This document shows positions 12,395 to 20,576 of a stretch of DNA of 64,000 bases, one piece after another. The notes under the pieces are model-generated. The model did not search any database and was not told the origin of the DNA. It worked only from the letters and a program-made list of their open reading frames with translations. This DNA comes from Thermomonospora catenispora. Lineage in GTDB: Bacteria; Actinomycetota; Actinomycetes; Streptosporangiales; Streptosporangiaceae. The stretch spans positions 214,996 through 278,995 of the forward strand of contig NZ_RRYT01000003.1 in NCBI RefSeq assembly GCF_006363815.1, read 5' to 3'. Each line of letters begins with the position of its first letter. The first letter of the stretch is position 1. Made by a program: the position numbers and the translations under genes.

Positions 12395-13276
12395 TCAGGC
12401 CGCCTGGACGGGGGTGTAGTGGGCGGCGTCGTCGCCTTCGACGATGTAGCTGGTCTCGCCGGTCACCCCGACGGGCACGTCGCCGGCGACCGTGACGCGG
12501 TGGAGGACCCGGGGCAGGTCGCCGTAGTCGTCGGGGGCGTAGTGCTGGGTGATGCGGTTGTCGAACAGCACCAGGTCGCCCGGGTTCCACTGGACGCGGA
12601 GGATGTTCTCCGGGCGGGTCACGTACGCCTGGAGGATGCGCAGGATGTCGCGGGACTCCGAGGCCGACAGACCGACGATCTTCTGGGCGAAGCCGCCGAT
12701 GAACAGGCCCCGCTCGCCCGACTCCGGGTGCACGCGGACCACCGGGTGGGCGGTCTGGTAGCGGCGGGAGGTGAAGGTCCTGCGGTACTCGATCGCCTCC
12801 TGGGTGTTGGTGCGGGGCAGCGCGTAGTCGTAGGCGTTGGTGTGGATCGCCCACAGCCGGTCGGCGAACTCCCGGAGCTGCTCGGGCAGGTCCCGGTAGG
12901 CGGCCGCGGCGTTGGCGATGAGGGTGTTGCCGCCGTACGGCGGGACGACCAGCGCGCGCAGCGTGCTCAGCTTCGGCGGGGTGCGCACGAACGTGACGTC
13001 GGTGTGCCAGACGTTGGCGCGGATGCCCTCGGCGCGGTCCACCGGCAGGATCTCCGGCCGCCCCTCCACCGAGGGGACGGTGGGGTGCGCCTTGGTCAGC
13101 GCGCCGAACCGACGGGCGAAGCGGAGCTGGCCCTCCTCGTCGAGGTTCGCGCCGCGGAAGATCAGCGCCTTATGGGTCAGCAGGGCCTCGTTGATCTCCT
13201 CCAGCGGCAGCTCGTTGGGGTCGACGCCCTTGATCTCGGCGCCGATCCGGCCGCCGACCTGCCGGAACTCGGACAT
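12395..13276 (-). CDS. TauD/TfdA-family Fe(II)/2-oxoglutarate dioxygenase
   Basis: 293 residues, the usual length for taurine/alkylsulfonate dioxygenases. The iron-binding facial triad is visible as H91-T-D93 (in NVWHTDVTF) and a distal His in HRVTVAGD near residue 246; the Arg in that region fits 2-oxoglutarate binding. ATG 13276 follows GAAGGAGG. The family oxygenates taurine, alkylsulfonates or alkylsulfates, releasing sulfite or sulfate; some members act on amino acids or isonitrile precursors. A cysteine-type leader peptide with an attenuator-like hairpin lies upstream, which points to sulfur scavenging rather than siderophore tailoring, although the gene abuts the NRPS. The exact substrate cannot be read from the sequence. 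Confidence 0.85.
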   Translation of the reverse strand: MSEFRQVGGRIGAEIKGVDPNELPLEEINEALLTHKALIFRGANLDEEGQLRFARRFGALTKAHPTVPSVEGRPEILPVDRAEGIRANVWHTDVTFVRTPPKLSTLRALVVPPYGGNTLIANAAAAYRDLPEQLREFADRLWAIHTNAYDYALPRTNTQEAIEYRRTFTSRRYQTAHPVVRVHPESGERGLFIGGFAQKIVGLSASESRDILRILQAYVTRPENILRVQWNPGDLVLFDNRITQHYAPDDYGDLPRVLHRVTVAGDVPVGVTGETSYIVEGDDAAHYTPVQAA

Positions 13277-13393
13277 GGCATGCCTCCTTCGCGGTGGGAT
13301 GTGGGAAACGCGGCGGCACCGTCGGGCGGCGTGGGCCGGGCCGCCCTCGGGGCCGGGCACGGCGGTCTCGTGCGGCCGCGGGAGCGGCGGGAT

Positions 13394-13429
13394 GCGTCCG
13401 GGCGTCGCCCCGAGCCGGCGCCCGGACGC
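13394..13429 (-). promoter_or_regulatory. Attenuator-like hairpin in the dioxygenase leader
   Basis: Perfect 11-bp inverted repeat (gcgtccgggcg, complement at 13419-13429) with a 14-nt loop, located between the stop of the leader peptide (13452) and the dioxygenase start (13276). The position suits a structure whose folding depends on translation of the leader. Confidence 0.55.
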
Positions 13430-13451
13430 GGGGATCCGGCCGACCGGCCGC

Positions 13452-13529
13452 TCAGCGGGGACAGCTCGCGGTGGTCACGTGGCGGTAGTCCACATGCCGC
13501 TGCCGGGTGAGAGCGAGCCGAACGCGCAT
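13452..13529 (-). CDS. Leader peptide of the sulfur/cysteine attenuation type (25 aa)
   Basis: A 25-codon open frame starting at ATG 13529 encodes a peptide beginning MRVRLALTRQRHVDYRHV and ending in TTASCPR. It matches the short actinobacterial leader peptides (pattern R-Q-R-H-V-D-x-x-R followed by a near-terminal Cys) found upstream of sulfur-assimilation genes. Such peptides are thought to sense charged tRNA-Cys by ribosome pausing at the terminal Cys codon. The next gene on the same strand is the TauD-type dioxygenase, with a hairpin in between. Recognition is by motif pattern; translation has not been shown. Confidence 0.75.
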   Translation of the reverse strand: MRVRLALTRQRHVDYRHVTTASCPR

Positions 13530-13539
13530 GCCGTCATCG

Positions 13540-13595
13540 GAACACGGAACACCCCATAAGTCAACTATTCCTACTGATTTAGTTTGATAGTGGGG
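13540..13595 (-). promoter_or_regulatory. AT-rich promoter region for the leader peptide and dioxygenase
   Basis: An unusually AT-rich island in an otherwise GC-rich intergenic stretch (13277-13673). Read on the minus strand it contains TTGACT (-35-like) just upstream of the leader peptide, and an ACTAT...ATAGT inverted pair. The exact -10 is not clear. Confidence 0.45.
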
Positions 13596-13673
13596 ACGGG
13601 CGTCCGGAGACGCCCGCCGGGGCGCCTCCGTCCCGCCCGGGACGGTTCGGCGGACCAGGGCGGCCGGGGCGGT

Positions 13674-15701
13674 TCAGCGGGCCGGGACGGCCGGGGCGCC
13701 GCACCCCTGCGGCTCGGGCGCCGCCGCGGTCAGGGCCATGGCCACGGTGAGGGGGACGGCGAGGAGGACGGCCACGGCGGGGACGGCGATGCCGGAGTCG
13801 TTGACGACGAAACCCACGGCGACCGTGATCAGGACGGCCAGCAGGGCCGGGCGCAGCGGCGGGACGCGGCGGAAGAGCCCGTCCAACGGGCCGCCGGGGC
13901 GCACCAGCGCGAACAGGATCAGCCCCAGCGCCACGGCGGCCGGAACGGTGAGCCACGGGCTCCCCAGGGAACCGAGCATGGAATCGGCCTTGCGGACCAG
14001 GATCTGCCCGGCCTCGCCGTTCAGCACGCGATGCCAGAAATCGCCCAGGTGGGAGCGTTCGCCGGGCGGGCGGCGGGCGTCGAGCCAGGAGATGACGGCC
14101 ACCAGCAGGGCGCCGGCGATCGAGGCGGCCGGCAGGACGCGGGGACCGGGGCGGCGGCCCGCGGCCCACAGGGTGAGGAAGACCACCCCGGGAGTGAGCG
14201 CCAGGACCCCGCCGAAGTCGCTGCCCCAGCCCGGCCAGCCGTCCACGAGCACGGCGCCGCCGCCGATCCCCGCGACCGTCGCCACGGCGCGGCGGGGCCG
14301 GGAGGCCCGCGCGGCCAGCAGGGCGGCGCAGAACAGCGCCGCGGTGGCGAACACCGCGAAGGTCAGGTTGCCGAACCCGTAGAACCGCCCGGCGGTCAGC
14401 GAGAAGTTGCCGTTCAGGCTGTCGGCCTGCAGAGGGGAGCCCGCGACGGCGTCGGCCGCCAGGATCAGGCAGGTCGCCGCCGCCACCGCCGTGACCGGAC
14501 CGAAGGGGCGCCGCCCCCACGGCCCCAGCACGGCGACCCCCACCAGGACCAGGTCGGCGGCGAGCACCGCGCCGGCCAGCCCGGCCGCCGGATGCGCGAG
14601 CCGCCACCACGGCAGCAGGTTCGCCAGATAGGCGGCGGCGGGGGCGGCGGCCGCGGCCAGCGCCGTCCACCGGGCGATCGCCCGGATCCGGCGCCGCCGG
14701 GCCGCGCCGCCGCGTCGCCAGGCCAGCGCGGCCAGCCCGAACGCGACGACCTGCCCGCCGACCAGCGCGACGTTGAACGGCGCGACCATCGAACGGGCGG
14801 TGCGGGCGGCGCGGGCCCGATCCCGCAGCGACTGGACGCGCCCCTCGCGCGGCGCGGGGCGGGGAGTCCACGGCGCGCCGGTGAGCCGCGCGGGCACGGG
14901 CGCGCCCGCCAGCCGCAGCACCGTGGGCGTCACGTCGGTCAGCGTCACCAGCCCCGTCCGCCGGGTGGAGGAGGCGGTGAGACGGCCCGGGCCGGACGTC
15001 GGGCGGGCGTCGATCGCGATCCGCAGCCCGGGACGCCCCGCGTCCGCGACCCCGACGACCAGCACGGCCGCGTCCGCGGGGACCCGCCGCAGCACCTCGC
15101 CGAGGAGCCGGTCGACCTGTGCCGGCGCCGTGGTGAGGCCGGCCGCGTCCACCACCGTCACCCGGCAGCGCCGCCAGTCCTCGGCCGTCATCCGGTGCAC
15201 CTGGTCGCGGTACACGGCGACCCGGCCCGCGGAGTCGGCCGCGGCGAGCGCGCCGCCGGCGCCGACCCCGGCGGCGCAGTCGCCCGCCCGCCGCAGCGTC
15301 TCGCCCAGCAGCCCCACCTGTGCGGCGTAGACGGTGGCGGCGTTGTGGGCGCGCAGCCGGGCGTGTCCGGGGACGACCGCGCCGGAGCCGGCGGGCAATG
15401 GCCCGGGCGGCGGGTCGCATGCGTCGCGCGCCGGCCGGGCGCGCGCCCCCGCGGAGATCGTCAGCCAGCCCTCGGCGGCGCAGGTGTGCTCGTCCACCGT
15501 CCGCACCGCGATGTTGGCGATCGCCCCCCGCCGGGCCAGCCCCCACAGCACGGGGGTGGTCTGCGGCCGCACGTCCTCCCAGCGCAGCCCCGGGACGCCG
15601 ACCAGCACCACCCGGTCCTCCGGCCGCGTCGATGCGGCGGCCGGGAGGCAGAGCGCGCCGCACAGGCAGATCGCCGCGATCACAGCCGTGCACCAGCGCA
15701 T
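13674..15701 (-). CDS. Polytopic membrane protein with an extracytoplasmic alkaline-phosphatase-superfamily-like domain
   Basis: 675 residues. An N-terminal signal or anchor (MRWCTAVIAAICLCGALCLP) is followed by a roughly 300-residue soluble part resembling the alkaline phosphatase/sulfatase fold (VVLVGVPGLRWEDV, TTPVLWGLARRGAIANI, later TDVTPTVLRLAG), then about ten membrane segments. The segment YGFGNLTFAVFATAALF is typical of a conserved actinobacterial membrane family. The canonical metal ligands of alkaline phosphatase are not all evident, so enzymatic activity is uncertain. The role is unknown; families of this shape are often tied to envelope or polymer metabolism. There is no operon partner within 170 bp. 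Confidence 0.8.
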   Translation of the reverse strand: MRWCTAVIAAICLCGALCLPAAASTRPEDRVVLVGVPGLRWEDVRPQTTPVLWGLARRGAIANIAVRTVDEHTCAAEGWLTISAGARARPARDACDPPPGPLPAGSGAVVPGHARLRAHNAATVYAAQVGLLGETLRRAGDCAAGVGAGGALAAADSAGRVAVYRDQVHRMTAEDWRRCRVTVVDAAGLTTAPAQVDRLLGEVLRRVPADAAVLVVGVADAGRPGLRIAIDARPTSGPGRLTASSTRRTGLVTLTDVTPTVLRLAGAPVPARLTGAPWTPRPAPREGRVQSLRDRARAARTARSMVAPFNVALVGGQVVAFGLAALAWRRGGAARRRRIRAIARWTALAAAAAPAAAYLANLLPWWRLAHPAAGLAGAVLAADLVLVGVAVLGPWGRRPFGPVTAVAAATCLILAADAVAGSPLQADSLNGNFSLTAGRFYGFGNLTFAVFATAALFCAALLAARASRPRRAVATVAGIGGGAVLVDGWPGWGSDFGGVLALTPGVVFLTLWAAGRRPGPRVLPAASIAGALLVAVISWLDARRPPGERSHLGDFWHRVLNGEAGQILVRKADSMLGSLGSPWLTVPAAVALGLILFALVRPGGPLDGLFRRVPPLRPALLAVLITVAVGFVVNDSGIAVPAVAVLLAVPLTVAMALTAAAPEPQGCGAPAVPAR

Positions 15702-15874
15702 GCCCCAGTGTGCGATCAAGTCGATAACGCTCCGATCAACGTCCGGTGCGCGCCCGGGGCGCGTCACCGCAGGCTCATCCGGCGCCGGTGCTCCGGCGGC
15801 TCCGGGCGGCGGCGGATCCACGGGCCGCGCCCCCGCCCGATGACGAGGTCCGCGGGCCGGTCCGTTCCTTCCCT

Positions 15875-16522
15875 TCAGCGGCGGCGTCCGGCGTGCACGA
15901 TCGCGGCGGCGGTCAGCAGATAGGCGCCCGCGGCGACGGCCACGGTGAGGGCGAGGGTGCCGCCCTGATCGGGGCCGTCCGGCAGCCGGGGCTCCAGGAG
16001 CCCGAGCGGGTCCTTGCGGATGGTGATGCGCTGTCCCGCGGTGAACTGGTCCCAGCAGTTCTCCTGCTGGGACACCCGGTGCACGGTGCGTTCGTCGTTC
16101 AGCTCCATCACCGTGCACACCAGGTCGCCGTCGCCGTCGACCGGGCGACCGCCCTCCCGGGAGCGGTCCCGGATGTCGACCACGACGGCGGGGGCCGGCT
16201 CGCCCAGGCGCTTCATGTAGAGCTCGGCGTAGGCCGGGCCGCCGAACAGCAGCAATGCCAGCAGGCTCAGCGACATCAGCAGGGTCGGCCACGTCCGCCC
16301 CCAGATGCCGCCCGTGACCGCGGCCGCGGCCGCCCACGCGCCCAGGGCGAGCAGGATGCCGCCGTAGGAGGCGAGGACGGACGGGTACTGCGCCAGGGCG
16401 GCGCCCAGCAGCGCTGCGGTGGGGACGATCAGGGCCCAGGCCAGGACGTTCCGCGGCCGCTGGGCGGGCGGCTCCTCGGGCGTGGGCTTCTCCGGCAGGC
16501 TCATGCCGGGAGGGTAGGACAT
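15875..16522 (-). CDS. Membrane protein of unknown function
   Basis: 215 residues from ATG 16522 (an internal ATG at 16504 is an alternative). A Pro-rich cytoplasmic N-terminus is followed by three closely spaced hydrophobic segments, a soluble region of about 90 residues containing two Cys (DGDLVCTVMEL, QQENCWDQF) that might pair outside the membrane, and a final membrane segment near residues 185-207. The soluble region ends in GQRITIRKDPLGLLEPRLP, reminiscent of DUF3592-like modules. It runs in the same direction as the phosphatase-like gene 173 bp downstream. Function not recognised. Confidence 0.75.
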   Translation of the reverse strand: MSYPPGMSLPEKPTPEEPPAQRPRNVLAWALIVPTAALLGAALAQYPSVLASYGGILLALGAWAAAAAVTGGIWGRTWPTLLMSLSLLALLLFGGPAYAELYMKRLGEPAPAVVVDIRDRSREGGRPVDGDGDLVCTVMELNDERTVHRVSQQENCWDQFTAGQRITIRKDPLGLLEPRLPDGPDQGGTLALTVAVAAGAYLLTAAAIVHAGRRR

Positions 16523-16704
16523 CCCTCGTTTTCCGGGCAGCGGTCGGCGCGTCCTCCGCGCCGCCGTTCCGCGTGATCGTTCCTCGTCCGCGGCGCCGGC
16601 GGTCGCACGGCCTCGGGCGGCCCGGCTCCGGCGGATGTTCCCTGGTGGGCGTTGCCGAACTGATGCGGGGGGCGGGTTCCCAGGCGAGGTAAGGACTTGC
16701 TAAG

Positions 16705-16723
16705 TTAGGCAAGCCTTACCTAA
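16705..16723. promoter_or_regulatory. Iron box 3 upstream of the siderophore-binding protein operon
   Basis: TTAGGCAAGCCTTACCTAA is a near-perfect palindrome and a strong DmdR1/IdeR site, 47 bp before the start codon at 16770. It puts the uptake operon in the same iron regulon as the NRPS. Confidence 0.9.
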
Positions 16724-16769
16724 TGATATTGGTGCGGCGCTGACAGCACAGGAAGGACACGCATCCCCC

Positions 16770-17777
16770 ATGCGTACGTTGATGCGGCGACTGGCCGCGA
16801 CGAGCGCGCTGCTGCTGGGCCTGAGCCTGACGGCGGCGTGCGGCGATGACACCGAAGAGCCCGCCGCGGGCTCGACCGGGTCGGGGGCGTTCCCGGTCAC
16901 GATCACTCACAAGCTCGGCACCACCACCGTCAAGTCCGAGCCGAAGCGGATCGTCGCGCTCGGCGAGGTCGACCAGGACGCGCTGCTGGCGCTCGGCGTG
17001 CAGCCCGTCGGCATGGTCGAGCTGACCGGCATCCAGCCCGACGGCCTCACCCCGTGGAGCGCGCCGAAGCTGTCGGGTGCCAAGCCCACCCTGCTCAAGT
17101 CCGGCGACTCCGGCTTCAAGCTGGAGGAGGTCGCCGCGCTCAAGCCGGACCTGATCCTGGCCGCCGGCGACTACTACATCGACAAGTACTACTCCAAGCT
17201 CTCCCAGCTGGCGCCGACCGTCGCCTACCAGACCGGCCCCGCCGAGGACAGCTGGCAGCAGATCACCGAGCAGGTCGCCAAGGCGGTCGGCAAGGAGGAC
17301 GAGGGCCGCAAGCTGATCGCCGACGTCGAGGAGAAGATCAACGCGACCAAGGCCAAGCACCCCGAGCTGGCCGGCAAGGGCTTCGCGTTCGTGGTGTCCC
17401 TCCCCTCCGGCAACCTCGCCGTGATGAAGTCCACCGAGGACCTCAGCGTCAAGCTGCTCAACCAGCTCGGGATGACGCTGCCCGAGCAGATCAAGGGGCT
17501 CCCCGGCGAGAACTTCTACGCCGAGCTCAGCAACGAGAAGCTCGGCGTGCTGGACACCGACGTGCTGATCGCGCACTACAACGACGACGCCGCCGCGCAG
17601 AAGAAGTTCGAGCAGGACCGCATCTTCTCCGGCCTGGACGTGGTCAAGCGCGGCTCCTATGTGGCGCTGGACCTGAAGTCCTTCTGGCCGCTGCGCACCC
17701 CGACGGTGCTGGCCGTCCCGTACGTGGCGGACAACGTCATCCCGCAGATCGCTCAGGCCGCCGCCAAGGCGGGCTGA
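16770..17777 (+). CDS. Ferric-siderophore ABC transporter substrate-binding lipoprotein
   Basis: 335 residues with a lipoprotein signal (Arg-rich n-region, hydrophobic core, lipobox LTAAC, Cys24). The mature part is a FepB/FhuD-type periplasmic-binding fold (class III): KRIVALGEVDQDALLALGV near residues 58-76 and FWPLRTPTVLAVPYVADN near the C-terminus are typical. It should capture the ferric siderophore at the membrane surface. No permease or ATPase gene is nearby, so the partners must lie elsewhere. Iron box 3 sits directly upstream; a pair of hairpins separates it from mbtH. Confidence 0.92.
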   Translation: MRTLMRRLAATSALLLGLSLTAACGDDTEEPAAGSTGSGAFPVTITHKLGTTTVKSEPKRIVALGEVDQDALLALGVQPVGMVELTGIQPDGLTPWSAPKLSGAKPTLLKSGDSGFKLEEVAALKPDLILAAGDYYIDKYYSKLSQLAPTVAYQTGPAEDSWQQITEQVAKAVGKEDEGRKLIADVEEKINATKAKHPELAGKGFAFVVSLPSGNLAVMKSTEDLSVKLLNQLGMTLPEQIKGLPGENFYAELSNEKLGVLDTDVLIAHYNDDAAAQKKFEQDRIFSGLDVVKRGSYVALDLKSFWPLRTPTVLAVPYVADNVIPQIAQAAAKAG

Positions 17778-17787
17778 GCGCTCGCCT

Positions 17788-17819
17788 CCCCGGGGCGGGT
17801 GCCGCGAACCGCCCCGGGG
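17788..17819 (+). terminator. GC-rich hairpin after the binding-protein gene
   Basis: Perfect 11-bp arms (ccccggggcgg, complement at 17809-17819) with a 10-nt loop, starting 11 nt after the stop codon. Probably a terminator or partial terminator that reduces read-through into mbtH. Confidence 0.65.
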
Positions 17820-17828
17820 GGTGAGCAC

Positions 17829-17861
17829 CGTCCCGGGCCGTCCCCGCCCGAGCCCGGGACG
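17829..17861 (+). terminator. Second tandem hairpin before mbtH
   Basis: Perfect 10-bp arms (cgtcccgggc, complement at 17852-17861) with a 13-nt loop, just 9 nt after the first hairpin. The tandem arrangement suggests attenuation or mRNA stabilisation between the binding-protein gene and mbtH. Confidence 0.5.
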
Positions 17862-17899
17862 GCGCCCCGCGGCCAGAGCCCACGACAGGAGGCACGGTA

Positions 17900-18115
17900 A
17901 TGAGCAGCAACCCCTTCGAGAACCCCGACGCCGACTACCTCGTGCTCGTCAACTCCGAGGGGCAGCACTCGCTGTGGCCGGTCTTCGCGGCCGTGCCCGC
18001 CGGATGGTCCACCGCGTTCGGTCCCGCCGGACGCGAGGAGTGCCTGGAGTACGTGCGCACCCACTGGACCGACCTGCGCCCCCGCAGCCTCGTGGAGGCC
18101 GAGGCGAGCCGATGA
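17900..18115 (+). CDS. mbtH: MbtH-like protein, NRPS adenylation-domain chaperone
   Basis: 71 residues, the standard MbtH length. The family core is clear: [15 protein letters not shown], a QHSLWP motif, the W in PAGW, and a final THWTDLRP, which carry the conserved Trp residues. MbtH proteins bind the A-domain N-lobe and are needed for solubility or activity of many NRPSs; this one most likely serves the 4023-residue NRPS in the window. GGAGG at about 17887 supports ATG 17900. The stop overlaps the next start (ATGA), so the two are translationally coupled. Confidence 0.95.
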   Translation: MSSNPFENPDADYLVLVNSEGQHSLWPVFAAVPAGWSTAFGPAGREECLEYVRTHWTDLRPRSLVEAEASR

Positions 18116-18855
18116 CGTACCGGCACTACTCCGCCCACGTCACCCGGGTCGACCGGATCACCCCGCACATGGCGCGCATCACGCTGGGCGGCCTGGAGGA
18201 CTTCCCCGGCGCCGGACTGGACCACCGGGTCAAGGTGTTCTTCCCGCTGCCCGGTGAGGAACGCCCGATCTACCCCACCGGCGACGACTGGTGGCAGCGC
18301 TGGCAGGTCGAACCGGTCCGCGCGGTGTTCCGCACCTACACCATCCGGCGGCACCGCCCCGAGGCCGGCGAGGTCGACATCGACTTCGTCCTGCACGACG
18401 ACGCCGGCCCCGGCTCCCGCTGGGCCGCGAACGCCGCCCCCGGCGACCAGGTGGGCCTGTGGGGGCCGCGCGCCGAGTACGCCCCGCCCGCCCACGCCGA
18501 CTGGGTGCTGCTGGCCGGGGACGAGACCGCCCTCCCCGCCATCGGCGCCATCCTCGAATCCATGCCCGCCGCCACCACCGCCCGGGTCCTGGTGGAGGTC
18601 GGCTCCGCGGCCGAGGAGCAGCCTCTCGAGCTGCCCGCCGGCGCCGAGCTGACCTGGGTGCACCGCGACGCCGGAGAGTCCCTGCTCACCGCCGTCACCG
18701 AGGCGGACTTCCCGGCCGGGCGCCCGTACGCGTGGGTCGCCGGGGAGTCCGGCGCCGTCACGCGGATCCGTCGCCACCTGGTGAACGACCGCGGCATCGA
18801 CCGCCGCGACATCTACTTCTCCGGTTACTGGCGCAAGGGCGTCGCCCAGGCCTGA
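18112..18855 (+). CDS. Siderophore-interacting protein (FAD-dependent ferric-siderophore reductase, SIP/ViuB family)
   Basis: 247 residues. The N-terminal FAD-binding barrel ends in the FRTYTIRRH motif (about residues 71-79), typical of SIP-family reductases. The C-terminal half has the NAD(P)H-binding [13 protein letters not shown] and the terminal YFSGYWRKG signature. The enzyme should reduce Fe(III) in the imported complex and release Fe(II) in the cytoplasm. It overlaps mbtH by 4 nt (ATGA). The gene order of binding protein, MbtH and SIP supports a dedicated uptake and release operon for the NRPS product. Confidence 0.93.
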   Translation: MTYRHYSAHVTRVDRITPHMARITLGGLEDFPGAGLDHRVKVFFPLPGEERPIYPTGDDWWQRWQVEPVRAVFRTYTIRRHRPEAGEVDIDFVLHDDAGPGSRWAANAAPGDQVGLWGPRAEYAPPAHADWVLLAGDETALPAIGAILESMPAATTARVLVEVGSAAEEQPLELPAGAELTWVHRDAGESLLTAVTEADFPAGRPYAWVAGESGAVTRIRRHLVNDRGIDRRDIYFSGYWRKGVAQA

Positions 18856-18901
18856 CCGGGGGCGGCGCGGCGATCGGGCCCCGGGCCGCGCCGGTCCCCG
18901 G
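18856..18901. terminator. Terminator hairpin after the siderophore-interacting protein gene
   Basis: An imperfect long stem (ccgggggcggcgcgg pairing with ccgcgccggtccccgg) begins at the stop codon. It ends the iron-uptake operon and can also act on the convergent gene ending at 18986. Confidence 0.6.
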
Positions 18902-18985
18902 CCGTGACCCGCGGCCGCTTCGGCGGTCCGTTCCCGGCGGGTCGGGCGCCCACGGCGCTCCCGGCGCCCGACCCGCCGTCGCCGC

Positions 18986-19285
18986 TCAGGGCCTGGGATC
19001 GGTGCGCGTCCAGGGTCTGCCCCCGCCGCGCCGGCCCATCGCCGCGGCGCACCGCGGGCAGACCCGTCGTACCCGGTCGGCCGAGCCGCCCGAGTGCGGC
19101 TGCACGTCCGGCCAGGCGACGTGCGGGAAGCGCAGCAGCCCGCTCCGGCTGAGCGCGAGCCCGCACAGCGTCTGGTTGGCGCCCGGCGACCAGGCGTGCA
19201 CCTCGCCCGCCGGTGTCCGCACCCCGTCGTCGGGGTCGATCCACGAACCCGACGCCGCCACCGCCGCCCGCCGGGCGCGCGTCAC
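18986..19285 (-). CDS. Conserved small protein of unknown function with CPRC motif
   Basis: 99 residues from GTG 19285. Seen: EVHAWSPGANQTLCGLALSRSG in the middle, an F-P-H stretch, and VCPRCAAA near the C-terminus. The Cys/His spacing suggests a zinc site. This type of short protein recurs in actinomycete genomes without an assigned role. Its start overlaps the stop of the upstream gene (GTGA, 19282-19285), so the two form an operon. Confidence 0.75.
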   Translation of the reverse strand: MTRARRAAVAASGSWIDPDDGVRTPAGEVHAWSPGANQTLCGLALSRSGLLRFPHVAWPDVQPHSGGSADRVRRVCPRCAAAMGRRGGGRPWTRTDPRP

Positions 19286-19716
19286 GGCGGACCGTCCACG
19301 GGAGCGGCCTCATGGCCCGGACGGCCGTGGGTGCGGCGACGCTCCTTCAACCGGGCCTCATAGACGTGCTTGCGGCCGCCGGTCAGCGCCTCCCGCACTC
19401 GGCGCTCCAGATCGCGGAACGGCTCGTAGTAGGTCACCTCGAAGTCGTCCACCACCTGGTAGGTCCATCGGCCGGGCAGCACGTTGCGACCCATGATCTC
19501 GGTCATCACCTCCTCGGCCAGGTCCTGCCGCCCGGCCTGGGCCAGCAGCTCGGCGGCCTCCTCGACGGCGAAGTCCGCATGCCCGATGAGCTGATGGAAC
19601 GAGTACAGGTGGCCCCGTGCGCGCTCGACGGTCTCCAGCGCCTCGCTCAGCTTGCCGGCCGCCGACACGCCGACCTCATGCGGAGGATCCGGCTCGGGAA
19701 CGGTGGTGTGCGTCAT
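19282..19716 (-). CDS. Conserved cytoplasmic protein of unknown function
   Basis: 144 residues, mostly helical in appearance, with no signal or membrane segment. Seen: GKLSEALETVERARGHLYSF, an LIGHADFAVEEAAELLAQAG stretch, and a charged C-terminus EARLKERRRTHGRPGHE. The regular acidic/hydrophobic spacing suggests a helical bundle. It is first of a two-gene operon, overlapping the next gene by 4 nt. No family recognised with confidence. Confidence 0.75.
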   Translation of the reverse strand: MTHTTVPEPDPPHEVGVSAAGKLSEALETVERARGHLYSFHQLIGHADFAVEEAAELLAQAGRQDLAEEVMTEIMGRNVLPGRWTYQVVDDFEVTYYEPFRDLERRVREALTGGRKHVYEARLKERRRTHGRPGHEAAPVDGPP

Positions 19717-19778
19717 GCCCAGCCGATACCCCGCGACGGCCGGGATCCACGTGGGCGGCCGGCGGACCCGAGGACCGG

Positions 19779-20576
19779 CTAGGGCTTGCGGCCGACCGCG
19801 CCGAAGGCGTCCACCGCGTCCGGCTCACCGCCCGGCGGGATCTCCGGCCGCCAGTGGGTCACCGACACCACGCCCGGCTCGAGGATCTCCAGCCCCTCGA
19901 AGAACCGGCCGATCTGCTCGGGGGTGCGCAGCACCAGCGGGGCGTTGCCGGAGGCGTTCCACACCTCGACGATCCGGTCCGAGGCCTCCCGGTGGACGAC
20001 GTTGGTGCCGTCGTACATGGCCAGATAGCTGCCGGAGGGCAGGGCCTCCATCAGCCGCCGGACGATCGAGTAGGCCTCCTCGTCGTCGGTGATGAACTCC
20101 AGCACGCCCATCAGGATCAGCGCGACGGGCTTGTCGAAGTCCAGCGTCCGACGGGCCTCCGTGAGGATCTTCTCCGGCTCGCGCAGATCGGCGTGGACGT
20201 AGTCGGTCTTGCCCTCGGGGGTGCTGGTCAGCAGGGCGCGGGCGTGCGCCAGCACCAGCGGGTCGTGATCGACGTACACGATCCGGGACTCGGGGGCGGC
20301 GCGCTGCGCCACCTCGTGGGTGTTGTCCACGGTCGGCAGCCCGGTGCCGATGTCCAGGAACTGGCGGACCCCGGCTTCGGCGGCCAGATGCCACACCACC
20401 CGGTTCAAATACATCCGGGAGGCCCTGGCCAGCCGGGCCACGTCCGGGAGCATCTGCAGGATCTGGTCGCCGACCTGGCGGTCGATTTCGAAATTGTCCT
20501 TGCCGCCCAGCCAGTAGTTCCAGATCCGGGCCACATGGGATACGGAGGTGTCGATGTCGGGAGGTTCCTGGGTCAC
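19779..20576 (-). CDS. S-adenosyl methyltransferase family protein (DUF574 type)
   Basis: 265 residues. The N-terminus DIDTSVSHVARIWNYWLGGK is the hallmark of the actinobacterial DUF574/SAM_MT family. FLDIGTGLPT (about residues 91-100) is the SAM-binding motif I, and VYVDHDPLVL the acidic residue that contacts the ribose. Streptomyces carry many paralogues, a few linked to regulation of differentiation; the substrate is unknown. It stands alone, divergent from the 3-hydroxybutyrate dehydrogenase gene, with about 330 bp between. Confidence 0.9.
   Translation of the reverse strand: MTQEPPDIDTSVSHVARIWNYWLGGKDNFEIDRQVGDQILQMLPDVARLARASRMYLNRVVWHLAAEAGVRQFLDIGTGLPTVDNTHEVAQRAAPESRIVYVDHDPLVLAHARALLTSTPEGKTDYVHADLREPEKILTEARRTLDFDKPVALILMGVLEFITDDEEAYSIVRRLMEALPSGSYLAMYDGTNVVHREASDRIVEVWNASGNAPLVLRTPEQIGRFFEGLEILEPGVVSVTHWRPEIPPGGEPDAVDAFGAVGRKP

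Noticed and set aside
12395..13276. Dioxygenase as a siderophore tailoring (amino acid beta-hydroxylase) enzyme
   Set aside because: Proximity to the NRPS suggested it, but the cysteine-type leader, the separate promoter and the lack of an iron box point to sulfur metabolism; the question remains open.
13584..15923. Long plus-strand frame opposite the membrane phosphatase-like gene
   Set aside because: No domain, no hydrophobic or catalytic pattern; the minus-strand frame has a signal peptide, membrane helices and family motifs.
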